Assembly: GCF_037572415.1 (NCBI RefSeq)
Contig: NZ_JBBHLB010000001.1
Coordinates: forward strand, 124,001 to 188,000
Length of the DNA stretch: 64,000 bases
Direction of reading: 5' to 3'
DNA from: Flavonifractor porci
GTDB taxonomy: Bacteria; Bacillota; Clostridia; Oscillospirales; Oscillospiraceae
Program-made: the position numbers and the translations under genes
Shown here: in pieces, positions 17,501 to 24,806 of the stretch
Layout: each line of letters starts with the position of its first letter
How positions within the stretch are numbered: the first letter of the stretch is position 1
The notes under the pieces: model-generated
Database searches by the model: none
Told to the model about the DNA's origin: nothing
Seen by the model: only the letters and a program-made list of their open reading frames with translations

Positions 17501-17694
17501 GAGAAGATGAATTTACGAAACTATATCCTTCGATGTTAAACGACATTATGGTACCAATTCCTGTCGACGGTGAAGGAAATATTAGCCTTTCACTTCAAAA
17601 GGAGATTGCCCAGAAGTTTATATCAGTACAAAATAGTCAGAAGGAAATCATTGAAAAATTGGATGCACTAATATCCAAGAAAATTTCCATTTAA
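14536..17694 (+). CDS. One-chain restriction-modification-specificity enzyme (type IIG-like)
   Basis: The 1052-residue protein appears to hold all activities of an RM system. An N-terminal nuclease-like PD-(D/E)xK pattern is seen with Asp53 and Glu67-Tyr-Lys69 (AAIEYK). An adenine methylase follows, with motif I ICDPACGVGKF near 336 and motif IV NPPY near 444. Two tandem target-recognition modules make up the C-terminal third (about 690-860 and 870-1045). Each ends in a repeat, EPIFRELKKGRQGDNGEN in the first and EPIFRELAKGRKGDNGED in the second. Such enzymes cut and methylate a bipartite site without separate subunits. It starts with TTG, overlapping the upstream gene, with AAGGAG upstream. 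The gene is much more AT-rich than the mobilization genes around it, marking it as acquired cargo. A methylase-only role remains possible if the nuclease site is inactive. Confidence 0.8.
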   Translation: MSEELIQRNLIEAPEKMGDWNFYNIGATTLKALKGAKIIPDKDYEAYEGKKPDALIVKKPIIIAAIEYKTPQELRTEKQIAKAIAQEIGTAQILQAKVYIVTDGKKTFWINPATGQEILQEDGSRITLNFDKSSTECITLINKIRASINAANNQIKAAASVDPLPLAEKVWQDLWAVSGATPENCLYTFVEIFIFKYLSDLGVLKGMYSFYDLLGKYSGNNENEVLEYYASTVRVKIKALFPGNSKDKTTIINGTIFVSKDDKAVSGYATVFHKILKRFNDFGTLENIDYDFKSKLFETFLKESISKKNWGQYFTPLKVVRAIVNMIDITPGMKICDPACGVGKFLLEPILHDLHRFYKVEDGELKPQITLSGFDKGFDKDEQKTIILAKANMLIYMSGLLREHPEMTDKFAKLFNDTFLLQTNSILGTLAKPVHDQYDLILTNPPYVMSGSSNLKEEISKDDTLKKYFSVSAMGIEGLFMEWIIRALKPNGKAFIVVPDGIMNRSNDKKLRDFILEQCKIDAVISLPLNTFFTTNKKTYILALTKKAPVMVDGVPTLQRQTSPVFTYLCSEIGETRDVYRFDIDQNDLQVASDLFNMFKGAKTSFANTLNMIGDQRCKISSIDDFYNGTHWCVERWWNHEERQALGIEEESKTIGVNDFRVLLADTINTLSELDEPLAEVEKKNDEGLQFLEIPITQVFDIVRGDGKYTRSYVHEHTGEYPLYSGNTFGPFAQIDSYDYNVPALTWAIDGLAGYMMIHRSPFSATNHRGILLLKGTNIDLEYAKYTLEPIFRELKKGRQGDNGENEYTSLPPFMIQSVKFAVPVDHNGEPWLEKQKEIAAGYVTLEQTKETVVEQIANLSQVSIVPNCDEYAIEYLPLSELFDTIKGKSKYTKKYGNLHSGPYPVYSASSQGTLTHLDTYDYDGRYMTWSTNGFAGTILILDGKFSINGDRGILVPKNGRQDLDFDYMKFTLEPIFRELAKGRKGDNGEDEFTKLYPSMLNDIMVPIPVDGEGNISLSLQKEIAQKFISVQNSQKEIIEKLDALISKKISI

Positions 17695-17700
17695 TCAAAA

Positions 17701-17735
17701 GGAAGCGCTCATTTTATTTTGAGCGCTTCCTTTTT
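17701..17735 (+). terminator. Strong terminator after the RM enzyme gene
   Basis: GGAAGCGCTCA (17701-17711) pairs perfectly with TGAGCGCTTCC (17720-17730), followed by TTTTT. Its end touches the stop of the convergent regulator gene. Confidence 0.85.
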
Positions 17736-18582
17736 ACTTGCGCTTTTTCTTCTTTGTCCCATGGTATGTATGTGGACGGGCCTTTCCCCTCATATTGTTG
17801 GGATTTTTCAGCAGCTTGGACAGGCTCAGTATCCGCATAAACGCCGAGAAATCCTCGGACGCAATCTTATCAAAGGGAATCTGCATCTGGTCACAGAACT
17901 CATGAATCACCCGTTCCTCATTACTGCCCAGCTGCATGGCACGGTCAAACTTTTCCTTGACCTCCGTGAAAGTCGGTTGTGGATCGGCGGTCGTGCGGTC
18001 GGTGACATGGGCCTGACGAATATCCTGAACGATACTGTCCAGATCATCATGAATTGTGTGGCTGAAAAAATCACTCTCCTGTACTTGCCCCAGCTCCAGC
18101 GTGCGGACATAAAGGTCGTTCTCACCCGGAGCATGGCTGCGGATCACTTCCTGCCGAGTGGCCTCCAGCACCAGATTCATCTGGGCAATTCGCATATCAG
18201 CGATCCGGTCAACGAAAATCTCAATATCCGTCATCAGCCGCTGGAAGTTTTCATGCGTGGCAATCTCACACAGCAGCCGGTTGTTGATTTTCCCACTGCA
18301 CAATAATGTAACCATATCATCACTCAAATGCAGAGCCTGAAGCTCTGTGTTTGGGTGATTTTTGTTTTCCGACAACCCCATCAGGTAATCGGTGGATACC
18401 CCATAAAATTCCGCCAGCGTAGCGATGGCAAAGGGGCTGATGTCCTTATAGTCGTCGCTTTCATATTTGCTGAGAGCAGATTTGGAAAGCCCGGTTTGCT
18501 CGGCCAGCTGCTCCAGCGTCAGGTGCTTATCTACCACCCGCAAGTCTTTTAACCGCTCCGGGATCGACAGCTTTGTATGCAT
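17734..18582 (-). CDS. XRE-family transcriptional regulator
   Basis: The 282-residue protein has an N-terminal helix-turn-helix (about 5-60: ERLKDLRVVDKHLTLEQLAE, TGLSKSALSKYE) and a long helical C-terminal part of unknown role ending in a very basic tail (GTKKKKRK). Such regulators are common in Clostridia mobilizable elements and may control excision or transfer. ATG 18582 is preferred because GAGGGGG lies about nine bases upstream; an ATG six codons earlier is possible. It is transcribed away from the mobilization genes and converges on the RM enzyme gene. Confidence 0.75.
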   Translation of the reverse strand: MHTKLSIPERLKDLRVVDKHLTLEQLAEQTGLSKSALSKYESDDYKDISPFAIATLAEFYGVSTDYLMGLSENKNHPNTELQALHLSDDMVTLLCSGKINNRLLCEIATHENFQRLMTDIEIFVDRIADMRIAQMNLVLEATRQEVIRSHAPGENDLYVRTLELGQVQESDFFSHTIHDDLDSIVQDIRQAHVTDRTTADPQPTFTEVKEKFDRAMQLGSNEERVIHEFCDQMQIPFDKIASEDFSAFMRILSLSKLLKNPNNMRGKARPHTYHGTKKKKRK

Positions 18583-18912
18583 CCAAATTCCCCCTCTCAT
18601 TAGGAAAATCCTGCCGTTTTCAACCATTATACCATGATTCCATAAGCGTGGAAATATGCTGATTTCAAACCGTTTTCCATCGTTTTGGACATACGGGAGG
18701 GGGCCTGTTTTTTCGGTAAAATGAGTTTTGTCAGGAGACACAGAACCTTAAAATTGAATGACCGGCTGCAAGGGGTATGACCTTTGGGGAAGTGACGCCA
18801 TGACAGGAGCGCACCAAGAAGGACAATACGCCGGGGAAAATCCGGGCAGGAGCGATTGCAGGCAAACCGGCAACTAACACATGGAAAATAAACTTTTAGG
18901 AGGTTGATTTTT
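18583..18912. promoter_or_regulatory. Divergent intergenic region with an XRE-gene promoter
   Basis: On the minus strand an extended -10 (TGGTATAAT, box at 18626-18631) lies 16 bases from TTCCAC (18648-18653), which fits transcription of the XRE gene. The rest contains no gene I can support. Toward the plus strand, the small mobilization-region gene at 18913 has AGGAGG upstream, but no clear promoter is seen. Confidence 0.5.
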
Positions 18913-19206
18913 ATGAAGTTGAGTATCCGAGAAAAGAAAGTGCTGTACGACTTTGCCTGTCCCAACCACCACAACACGGTGACATGGCTGAAATGGTTGA
19001 CCGCCCTGACCGTTGACCCGCAGGCCAAGCACCGGATGCTGGAGCTGGCCCGGAAGATGGAAACGGAGATAGCAGAAAGCTGGTACACCGGCTTTTATCA
19101 TCAGCTCCGTGCGGAGATGGACGAGTACTACCGTGCCAAGCGCCGCCTGCGTTTGTTAAAGGAAAACACCGACTATGAGGAGGATTTGTATGACGAAGCT
19201 GTCTAA
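18913..19206 (+). CDS. Small conserved helical protein of the mobilization region
   Basis: The 97-residue, charged, helix-rich protein is unrecognised (starts MKLSIREKKVLYDFACPN, ends YEEDLYDEAV). It is preceded by AGGAGG and overlaps the next gene by 17 bases. Its place ahead of the relaxase suggests a part in mobilization or copy control, but no motif supports that. Confidence 0.55.
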   Translation: MKLSIREKKVLYDFACPNHHNTVTWLKWLTALTVDPQAKHRMLELARKMETEIAESWYTGFYHQLRAEMDEYYRAKRRLRLLKENTDYEEDLYDEAV

Positions 19207-19495
19207 GTATGAGAAAGAAACCATCATCAACTGGAACGAGGCGGAGGACACCGCCAGTATCTACACCTTCAACGCCGATCTGAAGCGCAGGTTGGCCGAG
19301 TTCAGCCGCAAGTATCCCCAGCTGTGCCGGTTGGAGCGCAGCACCACTGAGGGCAGCGTGACCTATGTGATGGACAAGTCCCGACTGTCCATCCGTCTGG
19401 TGCCGCCGTACAGCGAAGAAAGGCTGACTGCTGCCAGAGAGTACGCCAAACAGCACGGATTTCAGGTCTTGCGGACGGACAAGGAGAGCGCCTGA
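19190..19495 (+). CDS. Small conserved protein upstream of the relaxase
   Basis: The 101-residue protein begins MTKLSKYEKETIINWNEAED and is predicted to be alpha/beta with no known motif. The start overlaps the preceding gene, with GAGGA just upstream, so both are read from one message. The same pair of genes ahead of a relaxase gene is a recurring pattern in such elements to my recollection; function is unknown. Confidence 0.55.
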   Translation: MTKLSKYEKETIINWNEAEDTASIYTFNADLKRRLAEFSRKYPQLCRLERSTTEGSVTYVMDKSRLSIRLVPPYSEERLTAAREYAKQHGFQVLRTDKESA

Positions 19496-19921
19496 AACCG
19501 GGTCAATTCACAGGAAAATGGCGGGTCTGTACCCGGTATTTTTGCGGTGAATTGGTATCGTGATACCCCAGCATTCCCCCTTTTCGGGAAATACGACAAA
19601 GGGAGCATTCAGAGCCGGAGAAGCTGACAGAAACCGCACAAGTGTTGGAAGTCAGCTTCTCCGGGCAGGAGTACAGAGGGCGGCAAGCCCTTTGTGTTGG
19701 GTACAGGGGCGCAGCGCCCTGTTGGGGTCAAGGGGCAAGGCCCATTGGCGGGTTGAGGGCAGCCAGCCCCATCGGGTCAAGGGTGAAACGCTTTGCCCAG
19801 GGAGAGTTGATGCCTTGCGTCAATTCGTACTGGGTATTACCTGACGCAGAAATCCGCAGGTTTGGCGGCTTCGCCGCTGCTCCCCTTCTGGAAAAATCAA
19901 TGGAGAATGGAGGGATGAAAA
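19496..19921. other. Candidate oriT region upstream of the element's relaxase
   Basis: This 426-base gap holds no gene. An inverted repeat AATTCAC (19505-19511) / GTGAATT (19547-19553) brackets a GC-rich segment. Right after it comes the dyad GGTATC-GT-GATACC (19554-19567). Such dyads upstream of relaxase genes are typical of transfer origins. The remainder is GC-rich filler with GGGGTCAAGGGGC-type runs like that seen near other relaxase genes here. Confidence 0.4.
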
Positions 19922-21151
19922 TTGAAACTGACACGGCACAACGGACGCTCCGGTAAGCATGGCACCTATAATCCCCGGCACAATGACCGCCGGTTTGATA
20001 TGGAGAACAGCGAACACATTGATGCCCAGCGAGCCAGAAAAAATGTGTACTGGGACTGCTACCGTGGTTTCACTACCCCAGAACTTCGGGAGAACCCGGA
20101 ACAGCCAGATTTCAGCTTTGAAGAAATTGAGCGGATGTATTACTACGAGCATTACTCCGACCATGTAGATGCCCAGAATGCCCGAAACGAGAAAACCCGG
20201 CACACTGAGCGCAACCGCACGGTAGAAGATCTTTTGAAAAACAACAAGACCTGCCCAGAGGAAAGCATTTACCAGATCGGCACCATGGAAGAATCCGTTC
20301 CAGCGGGTACTCTGGCACTCATTGTCAGCGAATTTTACGAGGAGTTTGAACGGCGCTTTGGTTCCCATATCCACATTCTGGACTGGGCGCTGCATCTGGA
20401 TGAGGGTACGCCTCACATCCACGAGCGCCATGTGTTTGACTGCAAAAACCGGTATGGGGAGTTGTGCCCCCAGCAGGAAAAAGCGCTGGAGGAACTGGGC
20501 TTTGAATTGCCTGATCCGAGTAAGCCCAAGGGCAAACACAACAATCGAAAACAAACCTTTGATGCAGTATGCCGCACGCTGCTCTTTGACATCAGCCGCA
20601 AACATGGGGTGCATTTGGAGCAGGAGCCGTCCTATGGTGGGCGGGCGTATCTGGAGAAACAGGACTATATCCTGATGAAGCAAAAGGAGCAGTTGGCCGC
20701 CCAGGAACAGAAGCTGGAGGAGCTGACCCTGAAAATCGAGGATGTGGAAACACTGGTGGGGGAAGTTTCGGATATTGCCTATGACAAGGCGGTGGAAGTT
20801 GTCACTGACACCGTTCGGCAGGAGACCCACAAGGAGGACCTCCGGTTGGTGGAAGAAACGAAAAACTGGGTACTATCGCCGGAACGGAAAACACCGCAAA
20901 AAGAGCGTGAGTATGCCGCTGCCCGGCTGGATGGAGTGATCTCCAAAATCAAAAATGCCATGCAGTCTGCGCTGACAAAAATCCAGAAGAAGCTGATGCA
21001 GCCGGAGGTCAAGCAGGCTGGCAAACAGCAGATTCAGGGAAAGGCCAAAGAATCCCTTTTGGATTTTCTGCACAGGGCCAAACAGGATAGCACCCAGCGG
21101 GAGGAAAAGCGGAAAAAGCAACGGCAGCGAAAACAGGATATGGATCGGTAA
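19922..21151 (+). CDS. MobV-like relaxase of the inserted element
   Basis: The 409-residue protein has the MobV/Pre metal motif HLDEGTPHIH at residues 158-167 in a divergent N-terminal half and a long coiled-coil, Gln/Lys-rich C-terminus (about 220-409). Relaxases of this family nick oriT and allow transfer by a helper ICE. The TTG start at 19922 is supported by GGAGG nine bases upstream. It sits next to a VapE-like helicase, the usual order in small integrative mobilizable elements. Sequence outside the motif is far from the MobV at 41993, so they are not recent copies. Confidence 0.75.
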   Translation: MKLTRHNGRSGKHGTYNPRHNDRRFDMENSEHIDAQRARKNVYWDCYRGFTTPELRENPEQPDFSFEEIERMYYYEHYSDHVDAQNARNEKTRHTERNRTVEDLLKNNKTCPEESIYQIGTMEESVPAGTLALIVSEFYEEFERRFGSHIHILDWALHLDEGTPHIHERHVFDCKNRYGELCPQQEKALEELGFELPDPSKPKGKHNNRKQTFDAVCRTLLFDISRKHGVHLEQEPSYGGRAYLEKQDYILMKQKEQLAAQEQKLEELTLKIEDVETLVGEVSDIAYDKAVEVVTDTVRQETHKEDLRLVEETKNWVLSPERKTPQKEREYAAARLDGVISKIKNAMQSALTKIQKKLMQPEVKQAGKQQIQGKAKESLLDFLHRAKQDSTQREEKRKKQRQRKQDMDR

Positions 21152-21206
21152 GGCATCTGATTTTGCATACAAATCAGGTGCCTTTTCCTTGAGGAGGTGA
21201 GAAACA

Positions 21207-22592
21207 TTGAACAGCGAAACTCAGAGTTTAGTGCCTGTCACTCGGCAGGCCGAAAGTGAGGAATTGACCGTTGCTGAAGTGCGGGAAAGCCTTTCCACGA
21301 TGGAAAAAGGACAACCGGCCAATACCATTGGAAATTGCCGCACGGTGTTTTGCCAAGATCCGCTTTTACGGAGAGCAATCCGGCTGAATCTGCTGACCGA
21401 CCGTGTGGACATTGTGCGGGATCTGGGCTGGCGCAGAAGCACCAGCGCCTTGACCGATACCGATGTCAAATATCTGCTCCTTTACTTTGAGCAGAACTAT
21501 TGCCTGACCAGTGAAAAGAAGCTGATGGCGGCGCTCTCTATCGTAGCAAACGAAAATTGCTATCACCCCATTCAGGATGTGTTGAATGGCTTGGTTTGGG
21601 ACGGCATACCCCGGATACGCTCCTGCCTGCATCACTTTCTGGGGGCGAATGAGGGCAACTATGTGGAAGAAATGCTCAAACACTTTCTGTTGGGAGCCAT
21701 CCGCCGGGTGTTCCATCCTGGTTCCAAGTATGAGGAACTGCTCTGTCTGGTGGGCGGCCAGGGAGCCGGAAAGTCTACCTTCTTTCGCTTCCTGGCTATA
21801 CAGGATGAGTGGTTCTCTGATGACCTGAAAAAGCTGGATGATGACAAGGTGTTTGCCAAGTTGCAAGGCCACTGGATCATCGAGATGTCTGAGATGCTGG
21901 CCACCAGCAACGCCAAGAGCATTGAGGAGATCCGCTCCTTTATCAGTCGCCAAAAGGAAACCTACCGCACCCCCTATGAGACCCAGCCCAAAGACCGTCT
22001 GCGGCAGTGTGTGTTCGGTGGTTCCTCCAACACGCTGGATTTCCTACCCCTTGACCGGGCCGGAAACCGCCGGTTCCTGCCAGTGATGATTGACCCGGAG
22101 AAAGCGGAGGTTCACATTCTGGAGGACGAAGCCGCTTCCAGGGAATATCTGTTGCAGGTATGGGCGGAGGCTATGACCATTTACCGCAGTGGAGAGTATT
22201 CCATGAAGTTTTCAAAGGAGATTCAGAAGCAGCTGGTGGAGGTTCAGAAGGACTTCATGCCGGAGGATACCGAGGCCGGGCAGATCCAGGGCTTTCTGGA
22301 ACACTACACCGGCAATGTGGTCTGCTCCAAGCAGCTGTTCAAGGAAGCGTTGGGACACGCCTTTGAGGAGCCGAAGCGTTGGCAGCTGCACAACATCAAC
22401 GAGATCATGAACACAGTGGTGACGGGCTGGAAGCCCTTCTCCAATCCCCGAATGTTTGCGGGCTATGGTCGGCAGCGGGGTTGGGAACGGGAGATTTCCG
22501 ACAACGAACCGCCCGACAACGAAGGTGGATTTGTAGAGCTGAGCGAGGAAGAAATCCGTCAACTGGAGCTGCCAAAGGAGTGGATTGCCTGA
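21207..22592 (+). CDS. VapE-like superfamily 3 helicase
   Basis: The 461-residue protein is of the virulence-associated E / D5-like replicative ATPase type. Walker A is GGQGAGKST near residue 190; Walker B-like and sensor regions follow in WIIEMSEMLATSNAK and the arginine-rich segment RQCVFGGSSNTLDFL / GNRRFLPV. Such proteins replicate phage satellites and integrative elements. The primase half found in some relatives is absent. TTG start 21207 follows GAGGAGG. It lies 55 bases after the relaxase gene and probably shares its transcript. Confidence 0.8.
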   Translation: MNSETQSLVPVTRQAESEELTVAEVRESLSTMEKGQPANTIGNCRTVFCQDPLLRRAIRLNLLTDRVDIVRDLGWRRSTSALTDTDVKYLLLYFEQNYCLTSEKKLMAALSIVANENCYHPIQDVLNGLVWDGIPRIRSCLHHFLGANEGNYVEEMLKHFLLGAIRRVFHPGSKYEELLCLVGGQGAGKSTFFRFLAIQDEWFSDDLKKLDDDKVFAKLQGHWIIEMSEMLATSNAKSIEEIRSFISRQKETYRTPYETQPKDRLRQCVFGGSSNTLDFLPLDRAGNRRFLPVMIDPEKAEVHILEDEAASREYLLQVWAEAMTIYRSGEYSMKFSKEIQKQLVEVQKDFMPEDTEAGQIQGFLEHYTGNVVCSKQLFKEALGHAFEEPKRWQLHNINEIMNTVVTGWKPFSNPRMFAGYGRQRGWEREISDNEPPDNEGGFVELSEEEIRQLELPKEWIA

Positions 22593-22670
22593 TTTACGGG
22601 GCTTGTTGCCCAGTAGGTTGTCGGCTGGTTGCTGACTTTGTTGCCGAAAAAGTGGGTGTTTAGATACGAT

Positions 22671-22706
22671 AAATACCCGTAAAGCAAGACTTTTGGGCGG
22701 GTATTT
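22671..22706 (+). terminator. Hairpin between the VapE-like gene and the recombinase operon
   Basis: AAATACCCG (22671-22679) pairs with CGGGTATTT (22698-22706) around an 18-base loop, followed by TGTTCTC and no long T run. It is a weak terminator or structural element. Confidence 0.35.
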
Positions 22707-22859
22707 GTTCTCTGACAACGAAAGCAACGAGATTTCACAAGAAAATTTGAAAAGTAAGAAACGATGGTCAGACGATAGGTTGCAGGTTTTTCGAGGTCTG
22801 TTGCCGGACTTCGTTGCAGGCTCCCTTTGCCTGGCCTTTCTGATCTATGGAGGTAGCCT

Positions 22860-23024
22860 ATGGAGAAAACCCAAAAGCAAGAAAACAAGCTGAGCAAAAA
22901 AGTGAAGTTTATCGTGATACGGGAGTTTTCAGGTGATAAAACCATGCAGGAAGCCTTTGAACAGCTCATTGAACGGCAAACCTGCGAACACTTTGAAGAA
23001 TGGCTGGAACGCAAGGCAAGCTGA
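22860..23024 (+). CDS. 54-residue protein upstream of the serine recombinase
   Basis: The small basic protein (MEKTQKQENKLSKKVKFIVI at the N-terminus, then a Glu-rich helix with EAFEQLIERQ) has GGAGG six bases before the ATG. Small genes of this kind regularly precede large serine recombinases in Clostridia transposons and may act as accessory or directionality factors; this is inference from position. It ends nine bases before the -35 of the recombinase promoter. Confidence 0.55.
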   Translation: MEKTQKQENKLSKKVKFIVIREFSGDKTMQEAFEQLIERQTCEHFEEWLERKAS

Positions 23025-23033
23025 GGGAATTGG

Positions 23034-23062
23034 TTGAAGGAAAAACAGGGGCATGGTATAAT
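23034..23062 (+). promoter_or_regulatory. Promoter of the serine recombinase gene
   Basis: TTGAAG (23034-23039) and a perfect TATAAT (23057-23062) are 17 bases apart, 38 bases before the recombinase ATG, which itself has AAGGAG upstream. Confidence 0.7.
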
Positions 23063-23099
23063 ATGTATATCGTGTCCCTGTTCATAGAAGGAGATTACT

Positions 23100-24767
23100 A
23101 TGAGCAGGAAAAAACAAGTCAATCAGAAAATCACAGCCCTCTATTGCCGTATTTCTCTGGACGATGGCGGCGATAACGAGAGTATGAGTATCAGCAATCA
23201 GAAACTTATGCTCAAGGAATTTGCCGAGAAAAATGGCATGTTTCAGTATGAGTATTATGTGGATGATGGTTACACGGGCCGTAATTTTAATCGTCCCGCT
23301 TTTCAGCGTATGATTGCCGATATTGAGGCCGGTAAAATTGGCTGTGTCATTACCAAAGACCTGTCCAGACTGGGAAGAAATTATATCGAAGCCGGCAGCT
23401 ATATTGAAATCTTCTTCCCTAAACACAATGTCCGCTATATCGCTATTACAGATGGCGTGGACAGTTTGACCCGTCAGGAAATGGACATCACGCCGTTCAA
23501 GAATATCCTGAACGATATGTATAGCCGGGATATTTCCAAGAAAGTGCTGGCGGGGCGTATGACCCGTTCCCGGCAGGGAAAGTTCTGTGGCGGACAGCCT
23601 CCCCTGGGGCTGATGCGTGACCCGGAGGATCGGGGGCATTTGATCCTTGACCCGGAGACTGCGCCGGTGATTCGCAAAATCTATGACCTGGCACTGGATG
23701 GCTGGGGCTGTATGCGGATTGCCAAGCAGCTGATGGAGGACAAGGTTCCCATCACCAGAGTAAAAGGAAATACCGCCTGCGATGTCAACTACTATGCTTG
23801 GGGCGGCGCAAGAATCAGCCATATCCTGCGTAACCCCTTTTATAAGGGCGCTCATCTGGTTTGCCGGACACACCAGAAAGGGATTCGCTCCAACACCTAT
23901 GACATCATTCCCCGCGAGGACTGGGAAATCATTGAGGACTGTCATGAGGCGATTGTGACGCCGGAGGAATGGGAACAGGTGCAGGCAATCGTGGATCGCA
24001 GGCCGCCTATTATGAAAGGCAATGCCTGCCCCTTCTACAACCTGTTCCACGGTATTATCTACTGCGCCACCTGTGGGAAATCTATGCAGGTGCGGTATGA
24101 GAAGGTTGGCAGAACTGGCAAAAACCGCTTTACCGGCGAGATGCGGGAGCCGATTGACAAGGCGTATTATATCTGTCAGACCTATAACCGGCTGGGCAAA
24201 AACGCCTGCACCAGCCATAAAATCGAAGCCAGGGATTTGTATAATCTCGTTCTGAAGGATATTCAGGAACTGGCAGCGATGGCGCTCAAAGATGCAGATG
24301 CCTTTTATCAGCGGTTGAGCAGCCGGATGGAGCGCCGGTATATGGCGGATGCTTCCGAGATGCAGAAAGAGCGTGAGCGTCTGGAAGCCAGAAACCGGGA
24401 AATCGATGATATGTTCCTGAGTCTTTACACTGACAAGACCAAAGGTGTACTCTCTGAGCAGCGGTTTGTGAAGCTGACCGCCGCTATGGAGCAGGAGCAG
24501 GAAGAAAATCAGCGCCGGTTGCAGGAACTGATGCGAATGCTTCAGCAGTCTGACGCTCAGGAAAGTGAAGTCCGCACCTTTATCCGAGAGATTCGGCAGT
24601 ATGCCACCATACAGGAATTGGATGAAGCGGTGCTGAATCGGCTGATCAGCCGGATTCTGGTGGGTGAGGTCAAAAAGATAGACGGACAGAAGATTCAGAA
24701 AGTCAAGATTGTCTACAACTTTGTTGGGGAAATCCCAGTGAATGAACCTGTTAGAACTGACCGTTGA
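23100..24767 (+). CDS. Large serine recombinase (TnpX/TndX type)
   Basis: The 555-residue protein has the resolvase catalytic domain: catalytic Ser19 within ALYCRISLDDGG, then ITKDLSRLGRNYIEAG near residue 82. A recombinase domain follows, then a zinc ribbon with CATCGKSM near 322 and a second pair of cysteines, and a coiled coil from about 415 to 500. Length matches Tn4451 TnpX-like integrases, which excise and insert elements through short cores without a host factor. It is placed next to the right border with only the SIR2 gene between. It is the only complete integrase in the window. Confidence 0.92.
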   Translation: MSRKKQVNQKITALYCRISLDDGGDNESMSISNQKLMLKEFAEKNGMFQYEYYVDDGYTGRNFNRPAFQRMIADIEAGKIGCVITKDLSRLGRNYIEAGSYIEIFFPKHNVRYIAITDGVDSLTRQEMDITPFKNILNDMYSRDISKKVLAGRMTRSRQGKFCGGQPPLGLMRDPEDRGHLILDPETAPVIRKIYDLALDGWGCMRIAKQLMEDKVPITRVKGNTACDVNYYAWGGARISHILRNPFYKGAHLVCRTHQKGIRSNTYDIIPREDWEIIEDCHEAIVTPEEWEQVQAIVDRRPPIMKGNACPFYNLFHGIIYCATCGKSMQVRYEKVGRTGKNRFTGEMREPIDKAYYICQTYNRLGKNACTSHKIEARDLYNLVLKDIQELAAMALKDADAFYQRLSSRMERRYMADASEMQKERERLEARNREIDDMFLSLYTDKTKGVLSEQRFVKLTAAMEQEQEENQRRLQELMRMLQQSDAQESEVRTFIREIRQYATIQELDEAVLNRLISRILVGEVKKIDGQKIQKVKIVYNFVGEIPVNEPVRTDR

Positions 24768-24806
24768 GAAATCTTGACATTGTAAAGTGGATTAGGAGAA
24801 GTTAAT

